DNA of 64,000 bases from Nocardia mikamii NBRC 108933 (GCF_001613505.1 NZ_BDCM01000014.1:186001-250000), one strand, 5' to 3'. Shown: positions 17,134 through 28,120, counted from the first letter of the stretch. Notes: generated by a model not told the origin, from the sequence alone. A program made the numbers and translations.

Positions 17134-17211
17134 CCCACGCCCACACCCACGCCCACGCCCACGCCCACGCCCACGCCCACGCCCACGCCCACGCCCACGC
17201 CCACGCCCACG
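17134..17211 (-). repeat. Hexanucleotide microsatellite, 13 units
   Basis: Thirteen CCCACG units (CGTGGG on the gene strand) run without interruption, except for CCCACA in the second. They fill part of the 335-base space between the ComM-like gene and dprA. The remainder of that space, 16914-17133 and 17212-17248, has no gene. Confidence 0.95.
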
Positions 17212-17248
17212 CCCAGACGATGTGCGCCGAAGCCGGGCGCACAACGAC

Positions 17249-18757
17249 TCAGGACACGCCGCGTTGCCGAAAGTTCAACGCCTGCAAGACGTCCTGCGCC
17301 GACGGCACCTCGCCCCCGCGTAGGTCACAGACGGTCCAGGCCACTCGGATCGCCCGGTCCGCACCGCGTGCGGACATCCGGCCCTGCCGCAGCGCACTCT
17401 CCACCGGCGCCAGCGCATCGGCCGGCAGCCGGAAGCGCTGGCGCAGGACGTGTCCCGGCACTTCGGCGTTGACGGTCCACCCGTACTCGGACCAGCGCCG
17501 CGCCGCGACCTGCCGCGCCAGCTCGACCCGTTCCCGCACGACGACACTGGATTCGGCGTCGGACGGGGTGAACGTTCCGGCGGCGTGCGCATGCATCTGG
17601 ACCCAGATGTCGATGCGATCCATCAGCGGCCCCGACAGCTTGCCCAGATATCTGCGGCGGGCCAGCGGCGCACAGATGCAGTCGACATCGCGAGCGGGCG
17701 CACACGGGCAGGGGTTCGCCGCCAGGATGAGCTGGAAGCGGGCCGGATATCGGGCCACGCCGTCGCGGCGGGCGATGCGAACCTCGCCCTCCTCCAGCGG
17801 AGTTCGCAACGCCTCCAGCACTTTGGTTCCGATCTCGGCACATTCGTCGAGGAAGAGCACACCGCGGTGGGCCCGGCTGACGGCCCCGGGGCGCGCGGAG
17901 CCGGAACCGCCGCCGACCATCGCCGACACCGATGTCGAATGGTGCGGAGCCACGAACGGCGCCGTCGTGATGAGCGGATGATCGTCCGACAACGTCCCGG
18001 CCACCGAATGGATGGCGGTGACCTCCAGCGACTCCGTTTCCGTCAACGCGGGCAGCAACCCCGGAAGTCGTTGCGCCAACATGGTTTTGCCGATGCCGGG
18101 TGGCCCGGTCAACAGCAGATGATGGCCGCCGGCCGCGGCTACCTCCAATGCCCAGCGCGCCTCGTCCTGCCCGACCACCTCGTTGAGATCGCCGACACTT
18201 CGGCGCGGGGCGGTGTAGCTGCCGTCCGGTGCCGACAGTTCGCCGTCACCGCGCAGCCAATCGATCAGTGCCCGCAGTGTCGGCGCCCCGAGCACGGTGA
18301 TGCCGTCCACCAGCCCCGCCTCACCGAGCACCGACTCGGGCACCACGACGGTCCGGCGGCCGGCGGTCCGCGCCGCCAGCACGGCGGGGAGAATGCCGCG
18401 CACCCGCCGCACCCGGCCGTCGAGGGCCAGTTCGCCGAGCAGGACCGTACCGGCCAGCTTCGCCCCCGGTACCGAATCACCGGCGTGCAGCACGGCTGCG
18501 GCCAACGCCAGGTCGTACACGCTGCCGACTTTCGGCAGCGTGGCGGGCGACAGGGCGAGAATCACACGCCCGTCGGGCCACTTCTCCCCCGAATTCGCCA
18601 CCGCGGCCCGGACCCGGTCCCGCGATTCCTGCAACGTGGTGTCCGGACGCCCGACCAGGTGCACCGAGGGCAACCCCTGTCCGATATCGGCCTCGATCTC
18701 GACGAGTTGCCCGTCCACCCCGGTCACAGCCACCGAATGAGCGCGTCCCAGGGCCAT
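17249..18757 (-). CDS. YifB/ComM-family magnesium-chelatase-like AAA+ ATPase
   Basis: A 502-residue AAA+ protein. An N-terminal Lon-protease-like (ChlI) domain covers about residues 1-170 (DIGQGLPSVHLVGRP). The Walker A motif is GPPGIGKT near 222, Walker B is VLFLDE near 300, and a Cys-rich loop NPCPCAPARDVDCICAP, typical of ComM/YifB, follows. ComM acts as a branch-migration helicase in transformation in Gram-negatives. Its start overlaps the yraN stop by one base (TGATG), and dprA follows downstream, so this is a conserved DNA-processing cluster (yraN-comM-dprA-xerC). Confidence 0.93.
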   Translation of the reverse strand: MALGRAHSVAVTGVDGQLVEIEADIGQGLPSVHLVGRPDTTLQESRDRVRAAVANSGEKWPDGRVILALSPATLPKVGSVYDLALAAAVLHAGDSVPGAKLAGTVLLGELALDGRVRRVRGILPAVLAARTAGRRTVVVPESVLGEAGLVDGITVLGAPTLRALIDWLRGDGELSAPDGSYTAPRRSVGDLNEVVGQDEARWALEVAAAGGHHLLLTGPPGIGKTMLAQRLPGLLPALTETESLEVTAIHSVAGTLSDDHPLITTAPFVAPHHSTSVSAMVGGGSGSARPGAVSRAHRGVLFLDECAEIGTKVLEALRTPLEEGEVRIARRDGVARYPARFQLILAANPCPCAPARDVDCICAPLARRRYLGKLSGPLMDRIDIWVQMHAHAAGTFTPSDAESSVVVRERVELARQVAARRWSEYGWTVNAEVPGHVLRQRFRLPADALAPVESALRQGRMSARGADRAIRVAWTVCDLRGGEVPSAQDVLQALNFRQRGVS

Positions 18758-19113
18758 CAGAAGGCCGCCCGGACGTGCTCGATCTGTGGGTCACGGCCCG
18801 GCAGCAGCAGGACCGACACCACATCGAAGCGGACCCGCCGCCACGGTCCGCTCTGTTCGGCCAGCCATAGCAGCGCCAGCCGCCGAATGCGCTGCTGTTT
18901 GGCGAAGGTCACCGACTCGGCCGGTGTGCCGAACCCCAGCCCGGAACGCGTCTTGACCTCGACGAAGGCGGTGGTGTCGGACTCCCGGACGATGAGGTCC
19001 AGCTCGCCGTAGCGACACCGCCAGTTTCGTTCGACGATCCGTATCCCGGCCCCCTGCAGGAACTGCGCGGCCAGTTCTTCTCCGTGGGCGCCGAGCGCCA
19101 GATTGTGTGCCAC
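18757..19113 (-). CDS. yraN: YraN/UPF0102 family nuclease-like protein
   Basis: A 118-residue member of UPF0102, related to Holliday-junction resolvase-type endonucleases. The core motif is visible: GELDLIVRESDTTAFVEVKTRSG, with the acidic residues and the E-x-K of the PD-(D/E)xK fold. The start is the GTG at 19113 (VAHNLALGAHGEELAAQFL), which gives the usual length; a longer frame adds a non-homologous basic stretch. The TGA overlaps the ATG of the ComM-like gene by one base. Confidence 0.88.
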   Translation of the reverse strand: MAHNLALGAHGEELAAQFLQGAGIRIVERNWRCRYGELDLIVRESDTTAFVEVKTRSGLGFGTPAESVTFAKQQRIRRLALLWLAEQSGPWRRVRFDVVSVLLLPGRDPQIEHVRAAF

Positions 19114-19257
19114 CCGCTCAGGATGCCGTCGGCGTGACCGCGGTCTGCGGGCCTCACCTGCGGAAACAGAAACACTGTGGATGAACCCGAGGCTGTGGAT
19201 CAACGGCGCTGCCGGCGACCGATCGCCCCAGGTGGGACGGTTCTCGCGACCTGCGCG

Positions 19258-19563
19258 CTATTCGGGCAGGCGCAGGTCCGGCTTCTCCAGTTCCTCGATG
19301 TTCACGTCCTTGAACGTGATCACGCGGACGTGTTTGACGAAGCGGGCGGGCCGATACATGTCCCAGACCCACGCATCCGACATCCGCACTTCGAAATACA
19401 CCTCACCGTCGGCGTTCTGCGGGCGCAACTCGACAGAATTGGCCAGATAGAAGCGGCGTTCGGTCTCGACGACGTACGAAAACTGACCGACGATGTCCTT
19501 GTACTCGCGATACAGCGAGAGTTCCATCTCGGTTTCGTACTTCTCGAGGTCCTCGGCGCTCAT
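19258..19563 (-). CDS. DUF2469 family conserved protein
   Basis: A 101-residue protein nearly invariant across mycolic-acid actinobacteria. The sequence starts MSAEDLEKYETEMELSLYRE and has SYVVETERRFYLANSVEL and DAWVWDMYRPARFVKHV. It is acidic and predicted to be cytoplasmic. The start at 19563 rather than 19611 follows the family; GGAGCGAGGC precedes it. The function is unknown. The neighbour rnhB lies 66 bases upstream, as in mycobacteria. Confidence 0.92.
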   Translation of the reverse strand: MSAEDLEKYETEMELSLYREYKDIVGQFSYVVETERRFYLANSVELRPQNADGEVYFEVRMSDAWVWDMYRPARFVKHVRVITFKDVNIEELEKPDLRLPE

Positions 19564-19629
19564 GCCTCGCTCCGCTTGCTCATCGGGTGGAATATCCTCC
19601 TCTATCGCCACGAACGCGTGTAGGTCACA

Positions 19630-20391
19630 TCATCCCGCATGGGCCGGATCGGCAGCCACCCGCCCGGTCTCCCCGGTCGCGGTGCCCCGCACATTGCGCC
19701 ACGACCGGCGGTGTTCGTCACTGGGCCCGAGCCGCTCCAGCGCCGCCAGATGTTCGGGCGTGTTGTAGCCCTTGTGCGCGGCGAAACCGTATCCTGGCAG
19801 GTCACGGTCCATCTCGACCATGATCCGGTCGCGTGTGACCTTGGCCAGAATGCTGGCCGCGGCGATACACGCCGCGGCCGCGTCACCGCCGATCACCGGC
19901 AGCGACGGAACGCTGATACCCGGCACCCGGAAGCCGTCGGTGAGTACATAGCCGGGCCGCACCTCCAGACCCGCCACGGCCCGGCGCATGCCCTCGATAT
20001 TGGCGACGTGGATGCCGATCGCGTCGATTTCCCAGGCGGGGATCACCACGACCTTCCAGGCCAGCGCCCGGCGCACGATCACCGGATACAACTGCTCGCG
20101 CACGGCCTCGGTCAGCTTCTTCGAATCATCCAGTCCCGCAAGGGAATCGTAGGCCTTGGGCGCGAGCAGGCAGGCCGCGACCACGAGTGGGCCGGCGCAG
20201 CATCCCCGGCCCGCCTCGTCGACACCCGCGACGGGACCGAGGCCGCTGCGGATCAGCGCCGCTTCCAGGGTGCGCAGGCCACCGGCCCGCCGCATCACCA
20301 CTCGCGGCGGCCAGTCCCCTGTGCGAACCACCGGCCGGATGATCTTGCCGCCCTTACCGTTGCGCGTCGTGCGTCGCGATGTCTCCGCCAC
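19630..20391 (-). CDS. rnhB: Ribonuclease HII
   Basis: A 253-residue enzyme that cuts RNA in RNA-DNA hybrids and at single ribonucleotides. The catalytic motif GVDEAGRGCCAGPLVVAACLL supplies the first Asp and Glu, and further acidic residues lie in LDDSKKL and near SILAKVTRDRIM; the GYGFAAHKGYNTPEHLAAL segment is typical. The initiator taken is a GTG at 20391 after GGTAGGTGCA; a start some 30 codons later is possible because the first 30 residues are basic and poorly conserved. Confidence 0.93.
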   Translation of the reverse strand: MAETSRRTTRNGKGGKIIRPVVRTGDWPPRVVMRRAGGLRTLEAALIRSGLGPVAGVDEAGRGCCAGPLVVAACLLAPKAYDSLAGLDDSKKLTEAVREQLYPVIVRRALAWKVVVIPAWEIDAIGIHVANIEGMRRAVAGLEVRPGYVLTDGFRVPGISVPSLPVIGGDAAAACIAAASILAKVTRDRIMVEMDRDLPGYGFAAHKGYNTPEHLAALERLGPSDEHRRSWRNVRGTATGETGRVAADPAHAG

Positions 20392-20442
20392 TGCACCTAC
20401 CGTTCGACTATCCCGTGACTCGATTATCTCGCGCCGCGCGCC

Positions 20443-21279
20443 TCAGTTCGTCTGCGGATTCTGTGATTTGACCGGGCCGATCCGGCTCGGCGGCCAGATC
20501 TTGAACACCGCTTTACCGCGGACAGCGTCGATCGGCACGGTGCCGGAGTACTCGTCGTCGACGTGGGCGCGCGAATCCGCGGATTCGTTGCGGTTGTCAC
20601 CCATCACCCACAGATTGCCCTCGGGCACCTTGACCGGGCCGAATTCGCGCCCGCGCGGGTCGATCGACAGCCCGCCGGCCACCTTGGTCGCATAGGCCAG
20701 CCCCGGCTGATAGGGGTAGATGTAGTGCGCGTAGGGCTCGTCGAGCGGTTTGCCGTCGACCATCACCCGGCCCTGCGCGTCGCAGCACTGCACGGTTTGG
20801 CCGCCGGTTGCGATCACGCGCTTGACCAGGTCGTTCTCATCCGGCGGCACCAGTCCGAAGAACGAGAAGAAGTTCTGCACGCCGCGCACGGCGACATTGC
20901 TGGAGCGGTTGGAGTGATAGGACTTGTTCCAGGAGCCGCTCGGGCCGACGAAGACCACGACGTCGCCGGGCTCGGGATCACCGAAGTCGTAGCTCAGCTT
21001 CTCGACGTAGATCCGATCGCCCGTACAGCCGGCACAGCCGTGCAGGGTCGGTTCCATCGACTGCGACGGGATCACATAGGGCCGGCCGATGAAATTCACC
21101 ACCAGCGCCGCGATCACGGCGGCGATGACGATCAGGATCGGCAGTTCCTGCCAGAAGGGCCGCTGCTTGCGCTTGCGCCTGCCGCGCCGGCTGCGCGATG
21201 CGGACCCGCCTTTGCGTTCGCCACCGGCACGGTTGTCATCGGCTCCGGGCACCGCCACCGACTCGCTTTCGTCTGCCAC
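20443..21279 (-). CDS. lepB: Signal peptidase I
   Basis: A 278-residue type I leader peptidase. A basic cytoplasmic N-terminus (SRSRRGRRKRKQR) precedes one membrane helix, about residues 46-66. The catalytic Ser is in YVIPSQSMEPTLHG near residue 76, and the Lys in DLVKRVIATGG. The C-terminal box GDNRNESADSRAHV is present. There are two extra Cys in HGCAGCTGDRI just after the Ser box and two in TVQCCDAQG. It releases Sec and Tat substrates on the outer membrane face. It lies between rplS and rnhB, as in mycobacteria. Confidence 0.95.
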   Translation of the reverse strand: MADESESVAVPGADDNRAGGERKGGSASRSRRGRRKRKQRPFWQELPILIVIAAVIAALVVNFIGRPYVIPSQSMEPTLHGCAGCTGDRIYVEKLSYDFGDPEPGDVVVFVGPSGSWNKSYHSNRSSNVAVRGVQNFFSFFGLVPPDENDLVKRVIATGGQTVQCCDAQGRVMVDGKPLDEPYAHYIYPYQPGLAYATKVAGGLSIDPRGREFGPVKVPEGNLWVMGDNRNESADSRAHVDDEYSGTVPIDAVRGKAVFKIWPPSRIGPVKSQNPQTN

Positions 21280-21381
21280 GCCGAACAGGTTATCCCGCAG
21301 CCATGTTCGTCGTCGCCCCGGCGCACCCCGCGCGCCGGGAAGGCGGGCATCTCAGGCCTATTCCGGCCGGAAAAAGGAAAA

Positions 21382-21404
21382 CCCCCGGTCGCGAGGACCG
21401 GGGG
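21382..21404 (-). terminator. Intrinsic terminator of rplS
   Basis: CCCCCGGTC and GACCGGGGG form a 9-bp stem with a 5-base loop. On the minus strand the stem is followed by TTTTCCTTTTT, a good T-rich tract, just after the rplS stop. Confidence 0.85.
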
Positions 21405-21432
21405 GCGGCGTGAACGGGCAGAGCCCTGATGT

Positions 21433-21774
21433 TCAGCGCTTCTCCTTGATCTTGGCGGCCTTGCCGCGCAGATCGCGCAGGTAGTACAGCTTGGCCCGGC
21501 GGACGTCACCGCGGGTCACCACATCGATGTGGTCGATGTTGGGGCTGTGTACCGGGAAGGTGCGCTCGACACCAACGCCGAACGACACCTTGCGCACGGT
21601 GAAGGTCTCGCGGATGCCGCCGCCCTGGCGGCGGATGACCGCACCCTTGAAGACCTGGATGCGCTCCTTGTTACCTTCGATAACCTTCACGTGCACGTTC
21701 ACCGTGTCACCCGGGCGGAAGTCCGGGATATCGGTGCGCAGCGACTTTTCGTCGACGAAGTCGAGGGTGTTCAT
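21433..21774 (-). CDS. rplS: 50S ribosomal protein L19
   Basis: A 113-residue ribosomal protein located at the 30S-50S interface. The segments DIPDFRPGDTVNVHVKVIEGNKERIQVFKGAVI and SPNIDHIDVVTRGDVRRAKLYYLRDLRGKAAKIKEKR match L19. The ATG at 21774 (MNTLDFVDEKSL) follows AAAGGACGGAA; an open frame upstream is unrelated. It is transcribed on its own from a promoter-like element at 21889-21927 and ends at an intrinsic terminator. Confidence 0.97.
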   Translation of the reverse strand: MNTLDFVDEKSLRTDIPDFRPGDTVNVHVKVIEGNKERIQVFKGAVIRRQGGGIRETFTVRKVSFGVGVERTFPVHSPNIDHIDVVTRGDVRRAKLYYLRDLRGKAAKIKEKR

Positions 21775-21888
21775 TTCCGTCCTTTGGAAGTTCGCGTGAA
21801 CAGAGGAACCTGGCGGCAACTGCTCGGCCGGTTCGTGCTCCGGATAGTGGGCGGTGCGCCGGGTCGTATTCGCCCAGAGCAACCTGAG

Positions 21889-21927
21889 CATTGTGCCAGA
21901 TCAGGCCGCTGCACGAAAAATCGCCCC
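21889..21927 (-). promoter_or_regulatory. Bipartite promoter-like element upstream of rplS
   Basis: On the minus strand, GGGGCGATTT, 16 bases, then ATCTGGCACAATG. The same two blocks with exactly the same 16-base spacing lie upstream of rpsP (28004-28042). CACAAT preceded by TGG looks like an extended -10. It lies about 115 bases ahead of the rplS start. Confidence 0.65.
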
Positions 21928-21952
21928 CCCCGAAGTCAGCGCGGTTCGGGCG

Positions 21953-22915
21953 TCATTGTCCGGAACGCCGGGGGTGGGCCGCGGTGAGGCCGTCCGCATC
22001 GGCCGGTCGCGGCGTATCCGCGGGTGGCGACGTGTCGGCAGCGCTCGTCCGGACCGGCCCCTCGTACATCGATGCCCGCATGGCCCTGGTCCGCAGATGA
22101 GCGGGCGGAGCGGGGACCACGGTCCGCGCCAATTCCTCTTCGGCGGCGCTGCGGACGTGGGCGACATCGGGCTTACCGGCGACCAGATCCTGCACGAAGA
22201 TCTTGGCCCGGATCACCGGGCGCCGGTACCGGCGTTCGCGCACGACTGCCCGGTACATGAGGCGGCGGCGCTCGCCGTAGCGCCAGCGTGCCCACGGCGC
22301 ACCCGGCCGGCTCAGCCGCAGTGCGCCCACGACCAGCAACGGCAGGAAGAACATGCCGAACAATCCGGTCCAGATCTTGCCCTTGGCGATGACGATCGCG
22401 GCCAGCACCAGATTCACCAGCGCGAAGATGCCGAGGAAGCTGCGCCCCGCGACGCTGCTGTCGTGCCGGATGTCGTTGACGTCGAGCAACCACAGCGGAT
22501 GGAAGCCGAGCAACAGCAACCCTGTGACGGCCACCGCGACGAACACCGCATCGACCGATGTGCGCCCCTGCTCCTCCCAGTACACGTCGCGCAGGTAATA
22601 GATCAGCGCGAATTCGTCGAGCACGAGCGCCGCGCCGACCCCGAACGTCGAGGCGAGCGCGGAGATGGTGCCGACCCCGCTGTTGTAGGTCGCGACCATG
22701 CCCAATCCCGACGCCAGCACCAGCACCACCCCGAACACCATGTGGTGGATGTGCACGTTGCCGGCGCGCAGGTTGCCGGGCCACCAGCGCACCTGCTTGC
22801 GAATCATCCGCACACTGAGCCGGATCAGCAGGAATCCGACGATGAAGCCGAGCAGGAAGCACAGCAACGGCAGACGTCCCTCCGCGAGAATCGCGTCGTC
22901 GAACCAGCGCCGCAC
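21953..22915 (-). CDS. Conserved multi-pass membrane protein
   Basis: A 320-residue protein with about six membrane helices in residues 15-215 and a basic, then Pro/Ala-rich cytoplasmic tail of about 105 residues. Conserved-looking polar motifs lie within or next to helices: NVHIHHMVFG near residue 53 and DEFALIYYLRDVYW near 100, rich in His and acidic residues as in metal- or quinone-binding membrane proteins (inference). No family name is recognised with confidence. It lies upstream of rplS on the same strand, but the rplS promoter-like element separates them. Confidence 0.75.
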   Translation of the reverse strand: MRRWFDDAILAEGRLPLLCFLLGFIVGFLLIRLSVRMIRKQVRWWPGNLRAGNVHIHHMVFGVVLVLASGLGMVATYNSGVGTISALASTFGVGAALVLDEFALIYYLRDVYWEEQGRTSVDAVFVAVAVTGLLLLGFHPLWLLDVNDIRHDSSVAGRSFLGIFALVNLVLAAIVIAKGKIWTGLFGMFFLPLLVVGALRLSRPGAPWARWRYGERRRLMYRAVVRERRYRRPVIRAKIFVQDLVAGKPDVAHVRSAAEEELARTVVPAPPAHLRTRAMRASMYEGPVRTSAADTSPPADTPRPADADGLTAAHPRRSGQ

Positions 22916-23055
22916 AGCCGTCGTCCCCTCATTCGGAACCCGGGTCGGGGTAGTGCCCCGCGGGGCCGATCACCGAGATCGAACCCCGCGGCTCCATTGT
23001 CCCGTACCCGGCCGCCGCGGTCGGGACGAACCCGGATGCGACGGCCGCCGAGGTG

Positions 23056-25563
<2,508 letters not shown>

Positions 25564-25796
25564 TACCGTCGGCCGCCGACAGCAGACCAGGTGGAGCGGC
25601 CGGTGCTCACGCAGACGCACCCGGTGTCGGCGTGCCGCGGACGGAAGAGGCCGAAAATCGGCTGGCCACAGCCTCGCCGGTCTCGCGAGTGCGATCGAAC
25701 TCGGTTCCCGGGCGACCGCACATCCGCACCCCGTCACGGGCGCGTCGGGAACGTTCGGCCCGCGATACGACAGCGGCGCGAATGCCAGATCTCGGC

Positions 25797-25840
25797 GCGG
25801 TGAAGTCCTGTCGCGCGGACGCGGTGAAGTCCTGTCGCGC
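25797..25840. repeat. 20-bp direct repeat downstream of trmD
   Basis: GCGGTGAAGTCCTGTCGCGC occurs exactly at 25797-25816 and again at 25821-25840, 24 bases apart, next to the trmD stop. Nothing else is seen in the 288-base gap between tex and trmD. Confidence 0.85.
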
Positions 25841-25851
25841 AGAGTTTTCGG

Positions 25852-26577
25852 TTACTCCGGCGGCAGCAGATCCGGGCGCCGTTCCCTGGTCCGCAGCACC
25901 GATTGTTCATGCCGCCACGCCTCGATGCGCGCGTGGTTGCCCGACAGCAGAATCTCGGGCACGTCGAGTCCGCGCCAGCTCACCGGCCGGGTGTAGCTGG
26001 GGCCTTCGAGCAGGCCGTCGGAGAACGAATCCTGTTGGTGGGAGGCCTGATTACCCAGTACCCCGGGGATCAGGCGCACCACCGCCTCGGTCATCACCAG
26101 CACGGCCGCCTCCCCGCCGATCAGGACGTAGTCGCCGATGCTGACCTCTTCCACCCGGACCCGGCGGGCGGCATCGTCGAAGACGCGCTGATCGATCCCC
26201 TCGTAGCGGCCGCAGGCGAAGACCAGATGCGATTCGGCGGACCAGCGCCGGGCCATCTCCTGAGTGAACGGCACACCGGCCGGCGTCGGCACGACGAGCA
26301 GTGCCTCGTCCGGGCACACCTCGTCGAGCGCGTCACCCCAGACGACGGGTTTCATGACCATGCCCGGACCGCCCCCGTAGGGCGCATCGTCGACCGACTG
26401 GTGCACATCGTGGGTCCAGCGCCGCAGATTGTGCACGTCGAGTCGAACTATGCCCTTCTCGATCGCCTTGCCCAGCAACGCCGTTCGCAGCGGCTCGAGA
26501 TATTCGGGGAAGATGGTGACGACGTCGATGCGCAGAGCTGACGAGCGCTGCGCGGGTTCGTCGGCTCCGGTGGCCAT
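25852..26577 (-). CDS. trmD: tRNA (guanine37-N1)-methyltransferase
   Basis: A 241-residue SPOUT methyltransferase that makes m1G37 and prevents frameshifting. RIDVVTIFPEYLEPL opens the domain; the knot region FACGRYEGIDQRVFDD and SIGDYVLIGGEAAVLVMTEAVVRLIPGVLGNQAS bind S-adenosylmethionine. The ATG at 26577 follows GAGGAG at the end of rimM with a two-base gap; an in-frame GTG one codon earlier overlaps the rimM stop. It is the last gene of the rpsP-KH-rimM-trmD operon. Confidence 0.96.
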   Translation of the reverse strand: MATGADEPAQRSSALRIDVVTIFPEYLEPLRTALLGKAIEKGIVRLDVHNLRRWTHDVHQSVDDAPYGGGPGMVMKPVVWGDALDEVCPDEALLVVPTPAGVPFTQEMARRWSAESHLVFACGRYEGIDQRVFDDAARRVRVEEVSIGDYVLIGGEAAVLVMTEAVVRLIPGVLGNQASHQQDSFSDGLLEGPSYTRPVSWRGLDVPEILLSGNHARIEAWRHEQSVLRTRERRPDLLPPE

Positions 26578-26579
26578 CA

Positions 26580-27119
26580 CTACTCCTCGTCCAGCAGGCC
26601 TTCGGGTGGGTCGATCACGACCAGGCCCTCGGCGACCGACACGGTCGGCACGATCGCGGTCACGAAGGGCACCAGAATTTCACGACCGGCGCGCCCCCCG
26701 GCGCCCGCACCGGCCCGGATCGACAGCAATTCGCCCGCGGCCGAATGCAATACCTCGTTCACGGTGCCGATTTCGGTCCCGTCCGCGAGGCGCACGCTCA
26801 GTCCTTCGAGTTCGTGATCGTAGAACTCGTCGGGATCCTCCGACGGCGGAAGATCATCGGTGTCGACGAGAAACAGAGTGCCGCGCAACGCATCCGCGGC
26901 GGTCCGATCGCCGACCCCCTCGAGACGGACGAGAAGCCGGCCCGAATGCTCTCGGGCCGACTCCACCGTGAATATGTCCACCGCCTCGCTTCCCCGCGCC
27001 CGGCCGCGCAGGCGGGCGCCGGGAGCGAAGCGGAGTTCGGGTTCGTCGGTACGTACCTCGACCACGAGTTCGCCGCGCACACCGTGCGATTTGGCGACCC
27101 GCCCGACTACCAGTTCCAT
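26580..27119 (-). CDS. rimM: 16S rRNA processing protein RimM
   Basis: A 179-residue assembly factor for the 30S head, binding S19. The N-terminal domain starts ELVVGRVAKSHGVRGELVVEVRTDEPELRFAPG; the C-terminal PRC-barrel has EFYDHELEGLSVRLADGTEIGTV. Length is normal. The start is immediately next to the KH-gene stop, and the stop abuts trmD, so translation of the three is coupled. Confidence 0.95.
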   Translation of the reverse strand: MELVVGRVAKSHGVRGELVVEVRTDEPELRFAPGARLRGRARGSEAVDIFTVESAREHSGRLLVRLEGVGDRTAADALRGTLFLVDTDDLPPSEDPDEFYDHELEGLSVRLADGTEIGTVNEVLHSAAGELLSIRAGAGAGGRAGREILVPFVTAIVPTVSVAEGLVVIDPPEGLLDEE

Positions 27120-27362
27120 CTACTGATCGGTATCGACCACGTCGACCCGGATCCCCCGGCCACCGATGCCGGCGACCAGGGTGCGCAGCGCGGTCGCGGT
27201 ACGACCGCCGCGGCCGATCACCTTGCCCAGATCGTCAGGATGGACGTGGACCTCGACGGTGCGTCCCCGCCGGCTGGTGATCAGGTCGACGCGCACGTCG
27301 TCCGGATTGGCGACGATGCCGCGCACCAGGTGCTCGACGGCATCGGCGACGACCGCACTCAT
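27120..27362 (-). CDS. khpA: KH-domain RNA-binding protein (KhpA type)
   Basis: An 80-residue single KH-domain protein. The GxxG loop is within VIGRGGRTATALRTLVAGIGGRG, preceded by VEVHVHPDDLGKVIGRGG. KhpA proteins bind RNA and act with KhpB in cell-elongation control in Gram-positives. Its ATG overlaps the rpsP stop by one base (TAATG), and rimM starts at its stop: the standard rpsP-KH-rimM-trmD order. Confidence 0.95.
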   Translation of the reverse strand: MSAVVADAVEHLVRGIVANPDDVRVDLITSRRGRTVEVHVHPDDLGKVIGRGGRTATALRTLVAGIGGRGIRVDVVDTDQ

Positions 27363-27802
27363 TACTCGGCAGCCTCGGTCGCGGCCTCGGCCTCACCCTC
27401 GCCCTCGGCGGCCTTGGACTTCTTCTTCTTGGGGGTGACGGCCTCGGCGACCGGCTCGCTGTCGGCGGCGGCCAGGGCGGCGTTGAACAGGTCCAGCTTG
27501 CTCGGCTTGGCGGCCTTGACCTTCAGGGTGCCCTCGGCGCCCGGCAGGCCCTTGAACTTCTGCCAGTCGCCGGTGATCTCCAGCAGACGCTTGACCGGCT
27601 CGGTCGGCTGCGCGCCGACGCCCAGCCAGTACTGCACGCGCTCGGAGTCGACCTCGATCAGCGAGGGCTCTTCCTTCGGGTGGTACTTGCCGACGTTCTC
27701 GATGGCGCGGCCGTCGCGGCGGGTGCGCGCATCGGCGACGACGATGCGGTACTGGGGGTTGCGGATCTTGCCCAGACGGGTCAGCTTGATCTTGACAGCC
27801 AT
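27362..27802 (-). CDS. rpsP: 30S ribosomal protein S16
   Basis: A 146-residue ribosomal protein starting MAVKIKLTRLGKIRNPQYRIVV, with RRDGRAIENVGKYHPKEEPSLIEVD. The core is about 85 residues; the rest is an Ala/Lys/Glu-rich tail (TPKKKKSKAAEGEGEAEA), as in other actinobacteria. The ATG at 27802 follows GAAAGG at a suitable distance. First gene of the rpsP-khpA-rimM-trmD operon. Confidence 0.97.
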   Translation of the reverse strand: MAVKIKLTRLGKIRNPQYRIVVADARTRRDGRAIENVGKYHPKEEPSLIEVDSERVQYWLGVGAQPTEPVKRLLEITGDWQKFKGLPGAEGTLKVKAAKPSKLDLFNAALAAADSEPVAEAVTPKKKKSKAAEGEGEAEAATEAAE

Positions 27803-28003
27803 GGCTGTATCGATGCCTTTCGATGGCGGCCGCCCGAGGGCAGCCTGAGTGGTCACGGCGCAATTCAGCAGCCCGCACGGGGTACGGGCCCGGTTTTGCG
27901 TTGAGTGTGTGACCGCCGCGCGGTACGTAACCGGAGACGGGCTGACACTGGCCTCGAACACGGCACCGCGAGCGGGTCGCGGTCGTCGACGAGGACGGTC
28001 GTT

Positions 28004-28042
28004 CATTGTGCCAGATACGTCCGCACCCGGAGAAATCGCCCC
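28004..28042 (-). promoter_or_regulatory. Bipartite promoter-like element upstream of rpsP
   Basis: On the minus strand it reads GGGGCGATTT, 16 bases, ATCTGGCACAATG, matching the rplS upstream element block for block. It lies about 202 bases ahead of rpsP, implying a long leader. The rest of the 318-base gap 27803-28120 shows no gene. Confidence 0.65.
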
Positions 28043-28120
28043 GCGCCGAGCGGGCCGTGCGCCGAGCACACGGAGATCGATGACCAGCCACCGTTGCCGC
28101 CGTTCGTCGCGCCGACGCCT

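Noticed and set aside
16914..17210. An N-terminal extension of DprA beginning with a Gly-Val repeat
   Set aside because: It is a translation of the hexamer tract and low-complexity linker; a good Shine-Dalgarno site precedes the GTG at 16913, and the length from there fits the family.
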